Source: ZC4RG35 sp040878345 (lineage in GTDB: Bacteria; Actinomycetota; Acidimicrobiia; Spongiisociales; ZC4RG35). From it: a stretch of DNA of 64,000 nt. The notes under the pieces are model-generated. The model saw nothing but the letters and a program-made list of their open reading frames with translations, was not told the DNA's origin and ran no database searches. Positions 1-8,999 of this stretch are shown one piece after another. Made by a program: the position numbers and the translations under genes. The stretch is taken from the NCBI GenBank assembly GCA_040878345.1, contig JBBDML010000005.1, positions 98,061 to 162,060 of the forward strand, read 5' to 3'. Numbering within the stretch: the stretch's first letter is position 1; every line of letters begins with the position of its first letter.

Positions 1-780
1 GCGGCGGTGGCGGCCGGGGTGGTCAGCCGCTCCCTCATCCTCGACCTGATCGCCTGGTGGCCGGTGTGGTTAGCCCTGTTCGGCCTGCTCTGGTTGGGCC
101 ATGGCCGCCGTCTGGGCCCTATCAAGGTCAGCGGTCTAATGCCCTTGGCGGCACTTGGTGTCGTGGTCAGCTTTCTCGTCGGGCACCTCGAGGGCTGGCC
201 TCTGATGCCATCGGCGACGGGTGGTCTCATCGGCCCGGTGGCTACCGACTATCAGCAGGCGACGCTCAGCGTCGAGATAGACGGGATCGTGGGCATCGAC
301 GGGGCCGACTCCACCTATCTCTACCATGCGCTTCCGGTGCGCTGGGGCGGGGAGGTCGGGTTGCCCGAAGGTTTCGAGGTGGCGTCGGAGTCGTCGATCT
401 TCGTCGACTTGCGGCCAGCAGGCGATTCGGGGCTCCAGGTCTTTGCCGGGTGGAACGTTCGGCTGGCTTCGCATCCCTCTTGGGACCTGACCCTGTCTGG
501 GTCGGTCACCGCCGACCTCACCCACCTCCTGGTCACGGCCCTCGACCTCGCTGGCTCGGGAGTGGTCGGTCTGGGGCCGGTCACCAGGTCGACCGAGGCG
601 GTGGTGGCCGGTGAATTCGAGATCTCCTCGCCAGGTGACACTCCGATCCGGGTGGTGGGGACGGCAACCGTGCCCGACGATTGGGAGGCGACCGACGGAG
701 GGTGGCGTTCCCCGGTCCCGGGTGAAGGTTGGGTCCTGATGGTCGCACCCGGGTCCAGGGTCTCGGTCGACGTGCCCTAG
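1..780 (+). CDS. Membrane-anchored hypothetical protein, 5' end cut by the window
   Basis: The frame is open to base 1, so the true start may lie upstream; the first in-window start is GTG at 7. About 257 residues are visible. The first 60 hold two hydrophobic segments separated by a short GHGRR loop, like the paired helices at the N-terminus of LiaI/LiaF-type proteins. The remainder is Gly/Val/Thr-rich with alternating hydrophobics and no cysteines, suggesting an extracellular beta-structured domain. I do not recognise the family. It ends 16 bases before the AI-2E permease gene on the same strand, which has its own -10-like element, so co-transcription is possible but not required. Confidence 0.6.
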   Translation, partial: AAVAAGVVSRSLILDLIAWWPVWLALFGLLWLGHGRRLGPIKVSGLMPLAALGVVVSFLVGHLEGWPLMPSATGGLIGPVATDYQQATLSVEIDGIVGIDGADSTYLYHALPVRWGGEVGLPEGFEVASESSIFVDLRPAGDSGLQVFAGWNVRLASHPSWDLTLSGSVTADLTHLLVTALDLAGSGVVGLGPVTRSTEAVVAGEFEISSPGDTPIRVVGTATVPDDWEATDGGWRSPVPGEGWVLMVAPGSRVSVDVP

Positions 781-781
781 C

Positions 782-787
782 TAGACT
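782..787 (+). promoter_or_regulatory. -10 element TAGACT for the AI-2E permease gene
   Basis: TAGACT ends nine bases before the GTG at 797 and no Shine-Dalgarno lies between them. This fits a TANNNT -10 box for a leaderless or nearly leaderless mRNA. It overlaps the stop codon of the preceding gene. Confidence 0.45.
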
Positions 788-796
788 CGTCGCGAA

Positions 797-2035
797 GTGC
801 AGTCCGACCGAATCCGCCGTCTAGCCATGGTCGTCTGGACTGGGGTGGGCGTGATCGCCCTCGCCTGGGTGCTCTTGCGGGTGGCCGACTCTGTACGGGT
901 CATCTGGCTCCCCATGGCCTTCGCCTTCGGTCTGGTGTTCCTCCTCGATCCTGTGGTGAAGTGGTTGGAGAGACGGGGGGTGCCACGTCTGATCGGCAGC
1001 TTCCTGGCCTTCTTCTTTCTGCTGGCGATGGTGGCGGTGGTGGTCCTGCTGGTCTACCCCCTGGTCAGGGCGCAGGTGGTCGAGTTCGTGGAGAGACTGC
1101 CCGACCTCTCCGTCGGCCTGATCGACTGGGCCCGGGACCTCGGAGCGCGTTTCGGGATCGACATCGAGGGCTTTCTCAGCCAGGAGGCCCTGGAGGAGTG
1201 GCTGAACGACCCGGCCAACCAGGAGACCATCCAGAACCTCCTGTTCGGCTTCGGTGCCAGCGCCGGGCTCCTGATCAGAGGGGTCACCGAGGCGGTGGCG
1301 GTGATCGCTCTGGCGCCGGTCCTGGCCATCTACATCCTCATCGATCTGGAGCGTTTCAAGGCGAACGCCGTCGGGCTCACCCCGCCCGCCCATCAGGAGG
1401 AGGTGGCCTACGTCGGTGGCGAGGTGGGCACCGCCCTGGGGTCATTCGTGAGAGGCCAGCTCCTGGTGGCGTTCATCGTGGGCCTGGCCTCCAGCATCGG
1501 GATGTGGGCCATCGATCTCCCCTTCTGGATCCTGGTCGGCATCATCACCGGCTTGCTCAACCTGATCCCCTTCCTCGGCCCGCTGGTCGGAGGGGCCTTG
1601 GCCTTCCTCATCGCCCTGCTCAACGGGGACCCGTGGCAAGGGGTGTGGGCGGTGTTGATCTACACCCTTATCCAGCAGGTGGACAACCACATCATCACCC
1701 CCCTGATCCAGCGGACCAGGGTGAAGCTCTCACCCTTCGCCATCGTGGTGGCCCTGGTGGTGGGTGGCTCGGTGGCGGGCCTGCTCGGGGTCTTGGTGGC
1801 GGTGCCGATGACAGCCGCCATCCGCATCATCTTCGGCCACCTGTGGAGGACGCGCGTCCTGGGCCAATCGTGGAAGGAGGCATCGGACGCCATGATCGAG
1901 GTAACCGAGCCACCCGAGCGTCTTGCCCGTCTCGCCCGCAGGTCACCCCAGCAGTCTCGGCTGTTCGACACCCAGGAGCTCAGCGTGTTGACCGGCGAGG
2001 ATGTTGAGTCGGTGGAGGGCAATCGGCCGGTTTGA
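797..2035 (+). CDS. AI-2E family (PerM/TqsA-type) transporter
   Basis: The 412-residue protein has the layout of the AI-2E exporter family (PF01594). There are two N-terminal hydrophobic segments, a soluble stretch around residues 90-155, then a cluster of membrane helices with the conserved PFLGPLVGG-like turn and the QQVDNHIITP motif. Members export autoinducer-2, act as Na+/H+ antiporters or have unknown substrates, so the substrate cannot be assigned. About 60 hydrophilic residues follow the last helix as a cytoplasmic tail. The GTG at 797 follows a -10-like TAGACT; an ATG at 827 is an alternative start. It converges on livF with only nine bases between stop codons. Confidence 0.88.
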   Translation: MQSDRIRRLAMVVWTGVGVIALAWVLLRVADSVRVIWLPMAFAFGLVFLLDPVVKWLERRGVPRLIGSFLAFFFLLAMVAVVVLLVYPLVRAQVVEFVERLPDLSVGLIDWARDLGARFGIDIEGFLSQEALEEWLNDPANQETIQNLLFGFGASAGLLIRGVTEAVAVIALAPVLAIYILIDLERFKANAVGLTPPAHQEEVAYVGGEVGTALGSFVRGQLLVAFIVGLASSIGMWAIDLPFWILVGIITGLLNLIPFLGPLVGGALAFLIALLNGDPWQGVWAVLIYTLIQQVDNHIITPLIQRTRVKLSPFAIVVALVVGGSVAGLLGVLVAVPMTAAIRIIFGHLWRTRVLGQSWKEASDAMIEVTEPPERLARLARRSPQQSRLFDTQELSVLTGEDVESVEGNRPV

Positions 2036-2044
2036 CCCGGCGAC

Positions 2045-2764
2045 TCAGATGTCGCCCAGATAGGCCTGGCGCATCTGGGGGTTGTTGAGCAGCCCTTCGG
2101 CGGTGTCGCTGAGGACCACCCGGCCAGTTTGGAGGACGTATCCCCGGTCGGCGATGGAGAGGGCCATGTTGGCGTTCTGCTCCACGACGAACACCGTCGT
2201 GCCCGCCTCATTGATCTTCTCGATGATCTCGAAGTTCTGGGCGACCAGGATCGGGGCCAGCCCCATGGACGGCTCGTCCATCAGCAACACCTTCGGCCGG
2301 GCCATCAGGGCCCGCCCCATGGCGACCATCTGTTGCTCACCACCCGAAAGGGTCCCTGCCTTCTGGGAGAGGCGCTCCTTGACCCTGGGGAAGAGCTCGA
2401 AGACACGGTCGAAGTCGGAGCTGAGATCCTCCCGCGATCGCAGATAGGCGCCGATCTCGAGGTTCTCGCGCACCGACATCCTCTTGAAGAGACGGCGATT
2501 CTCGGGGACCATCGTCACTCCGTGGGTCACCCGTAATGCCGTGGACCACTCGTTGACCTCTTCTCCGTCGAGGAAGACCGTGCCGGTGGTTGGTTTGACA
2601 TAGCCGAGGATGGCCTTGAGCGTGGTGGTCTTCCCGGAGGCGTTGCCTCCGAGCAGACAGACGATCTCGCCGGCGTATATGTCGAGGTCGACGTCTTTGA
2701 GGATGTGGACCGCCCCGTAGTGAGTGTTCACGCCCCGGAAGGAGAGAACCGGGGTCTCACTCAT
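2045..2764 (-). CDS. livF: Branched-chain amino acid ABC transporter ATP-binding protein LivF
   Basis: One of two ATPases that power a HAAT (hydrophobic amino acid) importer at the inner face of the membrane. In 239 residues it has Walker A GGNASGKT (39-46), the signature LSGGEQQ, Walker B VLLMDEPS and the VVEQNANMAL switch region typical of LivF. It is the last gene of the K-H-M-G-F operon on the minus strand and starts inside the end of livG with an eight-base overlap, so translational coupling is likely. Substrate specificity belongs to the binding protein: leucine/isoleucine/valine is the classical substrate, but amides, urea or other small polar compounds are also known for this family. 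Confidence 0.93.
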   Translation of the reverse strand: MSETPVLSFRGVNTHYGAVHILKDVDLDIYAGEIVCLLGGNASGKTTTLKAILGYVKPTTGTVFLDGEEVNEWSTALRVTHGVTMVPENRRLFKRMSVRENLEIGAYLRSREDLSSDFDRVFELFPRVKERLSQKAGTLSGGEQQMVAMGRALMARPKVLLMDEPSMGLAPILVAQNFEIIEKINEAGTTVFVVEQNANMALSIADRGYVLQTGRVVLSDTAEGLLNNPQMRQAYLGDI

Positions 2765-3545
2765 CGGTCGACCCCGCCGGACGGCCCAGATATGCCTCGA
2801 TCACGCTCTCGTTGGTGGACACCTCATCGTATGTGCCCTCGGCGATCTTGATCCCATGGTCGAGCACCACCACTCGGTCTGAGACGTTCTGAACCACCTT
2901 CATGTCGTGCTCGATGACCACGATCGCCAGACCGCGTGCCTCGCGCAGTTGGCCGATCTGCTCGGTGAGCTCGCCGGTCTCCCTGGGGTTCATGCCGGCC
3001 GTGGGCTCGTCGAGCAGGAGCAGCTTGGGCTCGGTGGCGAGGGCACGGGAGATCTCGAGCCGGCGACGGTTGGCATACGAGAGTGCGAAGGCGGGCTGAT
3101 CGTATCGATACCCAGACAGCCTGGTCCCGAAGAAGCCGAGGATCTCCTTTGCCTTCTCCTCGATCATCAGCTCCTCGGCTCGTTGCTTCTTGGTTCGCAG
3201 GATGGTGCTCCACATCCCGGCCCTGGTCCGGCAGTGCTGCCCGACTTTCACGTTCTCGAGGACCGTGAGGTTGGGGAAGAGCCTCACGGTCTGGAAGGTG
3301 CGGGCGATCCCCCTGCGGGTTATCTCGTTGGGGGCGTGGTGACCGATGTTGTCCCCGTCGAAGACGATCTGTCCTTCGTCGGGGGGGAACATGCCTGAGA
3401 TCACGTTGAAGAACGATGTCTTACCGGCGCCGTTGGGGCCGATGACCGACACGATTTCGTTCTCGTTGACGTGGAAATCGACTCCCCCGAGGGCCAGGAC
3501 CCCGCCGAAGGCCTTCCGCAGCCCCGTGATCTCCAACAGGGCCAT
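2757..3545 (-). CDS. livG: Branched-chain amino acid ABC transporter ATP-binding protein LivG
   Basis: Second ATPase of the importer, 262 residues. Walker A is GPNGAGKT (36-43), followed by the LivG-typical RGIARTFQTVRLFP and LTVLENV segments, the short LSYANRRRLEI signature, Walker B LLLLDEPTAGMNP and switch EHDMKVV. The C-terminal VIEAYLG is the usual LivG ending. The ATG at 3545 shares its A with the livM stop (TGATG), which fixes the start. A longer open frame upstream runs through livM in a different frame and is not coding. LivG and LivF form the heterodimeric nucleotide-binding pair. Confidence 0.93.
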   Translation of the reverse strand: MALLEITGLRKAFGGVLALGGVDFHVNENEIVSVIGPNGAGKTSFFNVISGMFPPDEGQIVFDGDNIGHHAPNEITRRGIARTFQTVRLFPNLTVLENVKVGQHCRTRAGMWSTILRTKKQRAEELMIEEKAKEILGFFGTRLSGYRYDQPAFALSYANRRRLEISRALATEPKLLLLDEPTAGMNPRETGELTEQIGQLREARGLAIVVIEHDMKVVQNVSDRVVVLDHGIKIAEGTYDEVSTNESVIEAYLGRPAGSTDE

Positions 3546-5293
3546 CAGGCCTCCACCGTGGCCGGCTGAGGCTCTTCGCCAAACCGCCCCGCTCTGTCCA
3601 TCCAGTCGTCCTGCTGCGATTCGTCCTGATGGAGCTCGCGCGATCGCCGCACCGACGGGATCAGGCCCTCGGGGCGCTTCAGCATCATGAAGATCAGGAT
3701 CGCCCCGTAGATGAGGAGCTTGTACTCGGTGAACTCGACCAGGAGCCCGGGGAGCTTCGGCCCACCGAGCACCCCGATGAGGACGATCGCCCCCACGATG
3801 ACGCCCCGGATGCTCCCCATGCCACCGACGATCACCACCACCAGGATGATTATCGAGACCAGCACGTCGAACGAGTTGGTGAAGACCGTCCCCACCTTCG
3901 CCGAGAACAGGGCCCCGGCGAAAGCGGCGATGATGGCGCCGCTGATGAAGGCCAGGAGCTTGGCCTTGACCGTGCCGATGCCGATGGCCTCGGCGACGTC
4001 CTCGTCCTCTCGCATCGCCGCCCAGGACCGCCCGATCCTCGAGTTCTGCGCCCGGTGGGAGATCCACACTGCGAGAGCCACGAATGCCATCATGATGTAG
4101 ATGAACAACTGGGGTCTGGTGCCTCCGACCTGATCCAAGAAGGGGACCGAGACGCCGGGGATGCGTCGGATCCCCTGGGCCCCACCGAAGAGTGGGGTGA
4201 GCCAGTCGGAGAGAAGCAGGAGGCGCACGATCTCCCCGAAGCCCAGCGTGACGATGGCCAGGTAATCCCCCCTCATCCTGATCACCGGTGTCCCGACCAG
4301 GAGACCGGCGAGGGTGGCCATCACCATCACGACTGCCAGCGCCACCCACCAGTTGAGAGTGGGTGTGAACGCGCTGCTCAGCGGCGAGGTCAGGACAGCC
4401 GTTCCGTAGGCGCCCACGGCGAAGAAGGCGACGTAACCCAGATCGAGGAGACCGGCCAGACCGACCACGATGTTGAGCCCGAGCCCCATGAGGATGAAGA
4501 GGGTCACATTGACCAGGAGCTCGTTGATGATGAGCCCGAGGAGCATCGGCAGGACTATCACCAGGACTGCAGCCAGCCCGATCAGCGAACGGCGGAGCCT
4601 GCTCCTGGGGTCCGCCTCCTTGACCTTCTCGGTGAACTCCTTGACCCGGCCCCGGTTCTTGGTTGACAGCCAGTAGACCAGAACACCGATGATCACCGCG
4701 GCCCAGGGCTGGAGAGCATCGAAGGGCGTGTACACCACATTGAGGCCCCGACCCATGAAGTCGAAGAGGTCGTTGACCACCGCTTCGAACAAGGCGACGC
4801 CGAACACCCACATGGCTGCGGTCGAGATCCCTTTCCTCACCGTCTCGGGGAGGCCAAACAGGAATCCACCCAACGCCCCGACCACGGCGCTCGTTGCGAC
4901 CAGGGCAACGATGCCCAGCGGCACACCCAGGTCGAATGTCATGGCGTCGACCAGCTGAGGCCGCATGTTGAGGAGGAACCGGGTGAGGTTGAGGCTGTTG
5001 GCGAGAATCACTGGGACACACGCAATCACCCCGGCGATGGCCCCGGTGACGAGACCCGTGATCGCTCCTCGTCGTGGGTCCCTGATCGGGTCCTCCAATG
5101 GGTTGGGCACCCCCTTGGAGGCCAGCCACCCCACCAGGAGTGGGATCCCGAACAGCAAGGAATACCCGAGGGTGAGGAACGGGGAGACCAGCAAGCGCTC
5201 GTTGAACTCTTCGATCATCCCGATCATGGCCATGAAAGCCATGGCCACGCCGCCGATCCAACCGAGGCGTCGGGTATAGCGGCGGTCGGTCAT
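3545..5293 (-). CDS. livM: Branched-chain amino acid ABC transporter permease LivM with long N-terminal extension
   Basis: Transmembrane half of the importer. The C-terminal half holds the LivM core: GLNIVVGLAGLLDLGYVAFFAVGAY, the RMRGDYLAIVTLGFGEI block and a GGMGSIRG motif before the last helices. The protein has 582 residues, well above the usual 320-430, because the core is preceded by roughly 240 residues with several further hydrophobic segments and a charged linker (KNRGRVKEFTEKVKEADPRS). The start overlaps the livH stop as ATGA. An acidic/polar tail follows the last helix. The extension is continuous in frame with no sign of a frameshift, so I take it as real. Confidence 0.88.
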   Translation of the reverse strand: MTDRRYTRRLGWIGGVAMAFMAMIGMIEEFNERLLVSPFLTLGYSLLFGIPLLVGWLASKGVPNPLEDPIRDPRRGAITGLVTGAIAGVIACVPVILANSLNLTRFLLNMRPQLVDAMTFDLGVPLGIVALVATSAVVGALGGFLFGLPETVRKGISTAAMWVFGVALFEAVVNDLFDFMGRGLNVVYTPFDALQPWAAVIIGVLVYWLSTKNRGRVKEFTEKVKEADPRSRLRRSLIGLAAVLVIVLPMLLGLIINELLVNVTLFILMGLGLNIVVGLAGLLDLGYVAFFAVGAYGTAVLTSPLSSAFTPTLNWWVALAVVMVMATLAGLLVGTPVIRMRGDYLAIVTLGFGEIVRLLLLSDWLTPLFGGAQGIRRIPGVSVPFLDQVGGTRPQLFIYIMMAFVALAVWISHRAQNSRIGRSWAAMREDEDVAEAIGIGTVKAKLLAFISGAIIAAFAGALFSAKVGTVFTNSFDVLVSIIILVVVIVGGMGSIRGVIVGAIVLIGVLGGPKLPGLLVEFTEYKLLIYGAILIFMMLKRPEGLIPSVRRSRELHQDESQQDDWMDRAGRFGEEPQPATVEA

Positions 5294-6387
5294 GCCCGAT
5301 TCTCCGATCCCAGACGCTCCCCGAGCAGACCGGTGGGGCGGAACACCAGCACCAGGATCAGCGCCGCAAAGGCAACGGCATCTCTGAGCTGGGACACCGC
5401 CGGTATCCCCAGGCCACCCAACACCAGCAGCGGCCCGACCCCCTCGAACAGGCCAAGGGTTACGCCACCGAGGAGGGCGCCCGGGAGGTTGCCGATGCCA
5501 CCAAGGACCGCGGCGGTGAAGGCCTTGATCCCCGGAAGGAACCCGATGTAGAAGGCCACCGACCGGTAGAGCAGGGCCCACATCAGGGCGGCCACCCCGG
5601 CCATGGCGCCACCCACCGCGAAGGTGGTGACGATGGTGCGGTCGACGTTGATCCCCATCAGCCCGGCGATCTCCTTGTCCTCCGCCACCGCCCGTATGGC
5701 TCGACCGGTCTTGGTCCGGGTGACGTAATACCAGAGGGAGATCATGGTGGCGATGGCCACGGCGATCACGACCACCTGCACACCCCGCAAGGGGAGACCC
5801 AGGATGTTCACGGTCCTCCCCAGGTTTCCCGGTGCTTCCGGGAATGAGGCGGGCGCCACCCCGAAGAGACCGGCGAACGCGTACTGGAGGAAGAAGGAGA
5901 CGCCGATGGAGGTGATCAATGGGATGAGCCGTGGAGCGCCTCGGAGTCGTCGATAGGCGATCCTCTCGGCGAGGACCGCTATCGAGATCGAGGTGGCCAT
6001 GGCGGTCAACAGGACGATAGAGAGCGCCGCCCATGGGTAGGCGCTCCAAAAACCGTTCTCGAACATGATGGTGGCGGAGACGAAGCCGATCATGGTGCCG
6101 CTCATGAACACCTCGCCGTGGGCGAAGTTGATGAAACCGAGGATGCCGTAGACCATCGAATAGCCCAGAGCGATCAGACCGTAGAGAAACCCTGTGGAGA
6201 TCGACGAGATGATGAGGTCGCGCCAGGCGGCGAGGGTCGGTCCCTCACCTGCCATGAAGTTCTGGATCGACCCGGTGACCCCCACCACGATGGCGATGAC
6301 AGCCGCGATGCGGATGAACCAGAGAAAGCCGTCGACCCAGTTGAATCGGAAGCGTCGGCCTCTGACGTTGTTGGCGGTGGCGGTCAC
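5290..6387 (-). CDS. livH: Branched-chain amino acid ABC transporter permease LivH
   Basis: Partner permease of LivM. The family block STGFLYGLIALGYSMVYGI followed by GFINFAHGEVFMSG is clear, as is the RAIRAVAEDKEIAGLMGIN cytoplasmic loop that contacts the ATPase. The reading frame stays open upstream through the N run at 6430-6439, so the start is uncertain. I chose GTG at 6387 (365 residues), which leaves an N-terminal extension of about 60 residues with one extra hydrophobic segment. An ATG nearer the core would give a conventional 305-residue protein. It is followed by livM with a four-base overlap. Confidence 0.85.
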   Translation of the reverse strand: MTATANNVRGRRFRFNWVDGFLWFIRIAAVIAIVVGVTGSIQNFMAGEGPTLAAWRDLIISSISTGFLYGLIALGYSMVYGILGFINFAHGEVFMSGTMIGFVSATIMFENGFWSAYPWAALSIVLLTAMATSISIAVLAERIAYRRLRGAPRLIPLITSIGVSFFLQYAFAGLFGVAPASFPEAPGNLGRTVNILGLPLRGVQVVVIAVAIATMISLWYYVTRTKTGRAIRAVAEDKEIAGLMGINVDRTIVTTFAVGGAMAGVAALMWALLYRSVAFYIGFLPGIKAFTAAVLGGIGNLPGALLGGVTLGLFEGVGPLLVLGGLGIPAVSQLRDAVAFAALILVLVFRPTGLLGERLGSENRA

Positions 6388-6429
6388 GAGGGTTCGGGGA
6401 CTATAGAGATGGGCGGCGGGGCGGGGGGG

Positions 6430-6439
6430 NNNNNNNNNN
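6430..6439. other. Assembly gap (10 N) inside the liv operon
   Basis: Ten N lie in the livK-livH intergenic region, next to a G-rich stretch (gcgggggggn) that may have caused the break. The true distance between livK and livH, and therefore any hairpin or start codon here, is unknown. Confidence 0.99.
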
Positions 6440-6493
6440 CTTGCGGGACCGGAGCCGATCTCGGTTATCCGTTGTTGTTCTTGGTTCCCGGGA

Positions 6494-7762
6494 TCACTCT
6501 TCGGGGTAGGTGTACAGGATGTTGGCCTTGGAGGCCACGTGGTCGGCGATGTCGATGTGCTGGAAGATCGAGATCTTCGCAGCACCACAGTCCCCGAAGT
6601 CATCACAGGTGATCGAGCCGATCACCCCATTGAACCCGGAGGTCGCTGCCACGGCCTCGCGCAGGGCCAGCCTGTCGATGTGGAGCACGTCACCATCGAC
6701 CACAGCCACCGCTTCGATCGCGGCGAGCAGTATGGTCGTCGCGTCATAGGCGTGACCCCAGAAGTCGGCGCTGGGGGCGGCGCCTACCTCGGCCACATAG
6801 CGGTCGAGGAGCTCCGTGCCGGTGACGTCGGTCTCCTGGTTGGTGTTGGTGCCGAACTGGGTGTCCGGACCTGAGAAGTACATACCCTCCGAGTTCGGCT
6901 CGTTCATGAAGTTCTCGACGGAGATGCCGTCGGCCCCCATGACCACAGTCTCCTCGAGACCTGCGACCGTTCGGATCTGCTGGATCAGGGCGATGGCAGG
7001 GTCCGGGAAGATCGGCATGAAGATCAACTCAGGAGCCGTCGCCGCCACCTCGGTCAGCAATGGCACCAGATCGGTTGTTCCAACCGCAGTCGCGGTGTGG
7101 ATCGTGATCTCTCCGCCCAACTCGATAAAGGCGTTCTCGAACGCCGTGGTCAACCCGTTGGTGTAGGGGTCACCATCGTGGATCAGAGCCACCTTGGTCA
7201 GGCTCAGGTTGTTGAACACGAAGTTGGCCGCAGCCTGACCCTGGAACAGGTCGTTGTGCGCGGTCCGGAAGTAGCCCTCGTAGTAGTTGTCTCCGGCGGT
7301 GCCCTCGAGGTCCGAGGTCATCGACGGTGAGGTGTTGGCCGGTGAGATCATGGTCAAGCCTGCTTCGGTGACCAGTGGCATCGCTGCTGCAGCTGCCCCG
7401 GAGCAGGCGGTGCCGAGAATGCCGACCAGCTGCTCGTCGGCAACCAGGGTCTGAGCCCCAGACTGGCCGCCGTCTGCGTTGCACGAGTCGTCGACACTGG
7501 TCCCGAGGTTGACGTCATGACCGTGGATCGGGCCGAAGTCCTCCACCGCGAACTGGATCGTCACCTCGTTGGGTTGACCTAGGAACGCGTTCGGACCGGA
7601 GAGCACGTTCAGCGACCTGATCTCGATCGGATCGCCTGCCTCGACGGTGACCGAGCCGAGCGGGCCCTCCACGAAGTCGGTGCCGCCGCCGCCGCAAGCC
7701 GCGACCACGATGGCGAGGACCCCGAGAGCCGCGATGAACCGCATGCTCTTTCTGTTTTTCAT
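6494..7762 (-). CDS. livK: Branched-chain amino acid ABC transporter substrate-binding lipoprotein LivK
   Basis: Extracytoplasmic receptor (periplasmic-binding-protein type 1 fold) of the K-H-M-G-F importer, 422 residues. A signal peptide ends in the lipobox VAAC with the lipidated Cys at 23, followed by a Gly linker. The mature part shows family features: IRSLNVLSGPNAFLGQP, LVGILGTACSGAAAAAMP, MISPANTSPS and LIFMPIFPDPAIALIQQI. ATG at 7762 is chosen over an in-frame TTG one codon earlier because GGAGGAAGG lies eight bases upstream. That strong ribosome-binding site, unlike the SD-less neighbours, fits the high expression expected of a binding protein. Several cysteines (around 88, 113 and near 395-401) may form disulfides. 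Ligand unknown. Confidence 0.9.
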   Translation of the reverse strand: MKNRKSMRFIAALGVLAIVVAACGGGGTDFVEGPLGSVTVEAGDPIEIRSLNVLSGPNAFLGQPNEVTIQFAVEDFGPIHGHDVNLGTSVDDSCNADGGQSGAQTLVADEQLVGILGTACSGAAAAAMPLVTEAGLTMISPANTSPSMTSDLEGTAGDNYYEGYFRTAHNDLFQGQAAANFVFNNLSLTKVALIHDGDPYTNGLTTAFENAFIELGGEITIHTATAVGTTDLVPLLTEVAATAPELIFMPIFPDPAIALIQQIRTVAGLEETVVMGADGISVENFMNEPNSEGMYFSGPDTQFGTNTNQETDVTGTELLDRYVAEVGAAPSADFWGHAYDATTILLAAIEAVAVVDGDVLHIDRLALREAVAATSGFNGVIGSITCDDFGDCGAAKISIFQHIDIADHVASKANILYTYPEE

Positions 7763-7874
7763 CAATTTCCTTCCTCCAATGACTGAGACAGGGCTAGCCG
7801 CCGTGTCGTCGTCGGCACTCTATACCGCCAGCGGGGGCTTCGTCGCAGCCGATACTCATCGGGAGGTTCTGGCC

Positions 7875-7880
7875 TACCGT
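7875..7880 (+). promoter_or_regulatory. -10 element TACCGT, probable leaderless start
   Basis: TACCGT ends six bases before the ATG at 7887. Six bases is the distance expected if transcription begins at the A of the start codon. Confidence 0.45.
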
Positions 7881-7886
7881 TATCAC

Positions 7887-8990
7887 ATGGCCGGCGACGT
7901 CAGGGTGATCGAGGATGGCATCGAGCGCGACCACCGCAACACACGACCGGGTGTCTGGATGTGGCTGCTAGTCGGCTTCGTGGTCGGCCTGGGATCGGGG
8001 GTCGTCTTCCTCTCCCCGACCGCCAGTCCGTCGCCGCCCACCGCGCCCGGTCCCCAACAGACTGCTCCTCCTCCACCCGACGGCCCGGCGGATCCCGTAG
8101 GGATCTCTCAAGTCGTAGCGGGCTTCCCGGACGCCCTGGTGGCGATCGTCGAGACCGAGAGTCGGTCGCTCGAGTATCACCTGTGGCCAGTCGAGGGCGG
8201 CATCGTCGTCAGATCACTGCCTGCCGGCGTCACGGACACCGTCTCCTTAGACGCTTTCGGAACATCGCTGGCCGTCGCCTCCGGCATTGCTGGGGAAGAC
8301 GAAGCTCTGCTCTCCATGGGCAAGTCGACCGGGATCACCCCAATGGTCTCCGCGGTCAGGAGCTTCCGATGGCACGACTCTTCGAGCGGATACCTCTCCT
8401 ACACCGGCGTCGAGGACGGCATTTGGGGTCTGTGGACGATCACCGCGCTCGGGGTTCCGGAGCTGGTTGCCTCGGATTCGACCGTCGAGCCCGGAGTCCT
8501 GGCGGCGTGGGGCGACTGGGGATGGGCCCTTTACCACCCGGAGACGATGAGTTTCGACTTGCTGACCGAGTCGGGCGAGTTGCGGACCAGTGTCGAAGGC
8601 GTCCCCTTCGACTCACACTCGAGCGGGTGGCTCCTCGTCGTGTCCGATCGAGTGAGCTTGGTCAGCGCCGGCGGCGGCATCCGAGCCCTGACGGTTCCTC
8701 CCGATGCGGCGGGGGCACCCTCGGCCGGATCCATCTCGCCGGATGCAGGGAAGGTCGCCCTGCTTGGCTCGGAGGGGCTGATCATTGCCGAGGTCGGCGG
8801 GGGCGCCGAGCCCCTCCGGCTCGAAGTTGAGTGGCGCGCCGCCGACCTCTCATGGTCATCGGACTCTCGGTTCGTGCTCATCCCCGGGTTCAGAGGTGTC
8901 ACCGTCGTCGATACCGAGACCTCATCGGTCCAAACCGTCATGGGCAACGAGATCGTCCAGGGTGTGGGGGTGATCCCGCTCGGTCCTTAG
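7887..8990 (+). CDS. Membrane-anchored beta-propeller-like protein
   Basis: A 367-residue protein with about 25 cytoplasmic residues, one membrane helix (about 26-46: MWLLVGFVVGLGSGVVFL), a Pro/Ser/Thr-rich linker, then a large extracytoplasmic domain. That domain has repeated strands ending in patterns such as DAGKVALLGSEG and WSSDSRFVLIPG, like TolB/PD40 (WD40-like) propeller blades. No catalytic motif is visible, so function is unknown. The frame continues open upstream, but the ATG at 7887 sits six bases after TACCGT and gives a sensible single-helix topology. It is divergent from livK across 124 bases. Confidence 0.7.
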   Translation: MAGDVRVIEDGIERDHRNTRPGVWMWLLVGFVVGLGSGVVFLSPTASPSPPTAPGPQQTAPPPPDGPADPVGISQVVAGFPDALVAIVETESRSLEYHLWPVEGGIVVRSLPAGVTDTVSLDAFGTSLAVASGIAGEDEALLSMGKSTGITPMVSAVRSFRWHDSSSGYLSYTGVEDGIWGLWTITALGVPELVASDSTVEPGVLAAWGDWGWALYHPETMSFDLLTESGELRTSVEGVPFDSHSSGWLLVVSDRVSLVSAGGGIRALTVPPDAAGAPSAGSISPDAGKVALLGSEGLIIAEVGGGAEPLRLEVEWRAADLSWSSDSRFVLIPGFRGVTVVDTETSSVQTVMGNEIVQGVGVIPLGP

Positions 8991-8993
8991 ACT
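8988..8993 (+). promoter_or_regulatory. -10 element TAGACT for the MBL hydrolase gene
   Basis: TAGACT overlaps the stop codon of the preceding gene and ends six bases before the GTG at 9000. No Shine-Dalgarno is present. Confidence 0.5.
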
Positions 8994-8999
8994 CGCCAG

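Noticed and set aside
2020..2060. A possible bidirectional terminator between the AI-2E and livF genes
   Set aside because: Only a five-base stem (GCCGG/CCGGC) is available in a nine-base gap; too weak to call.
2757..5261. An 834-codon open frame on the minus strand
   Set aside because: Only 2757-3545 is a gene (LivG). The upstream part is livM read in another frame, with Arg/Gly/His-rich nonsense and no family motifs.
3545..6049. A second 834-codon minus-strand frame
   Set aside because: It fuses livM to a shadow of livH; the real livM starts at 5293 with an ATGA overlap.
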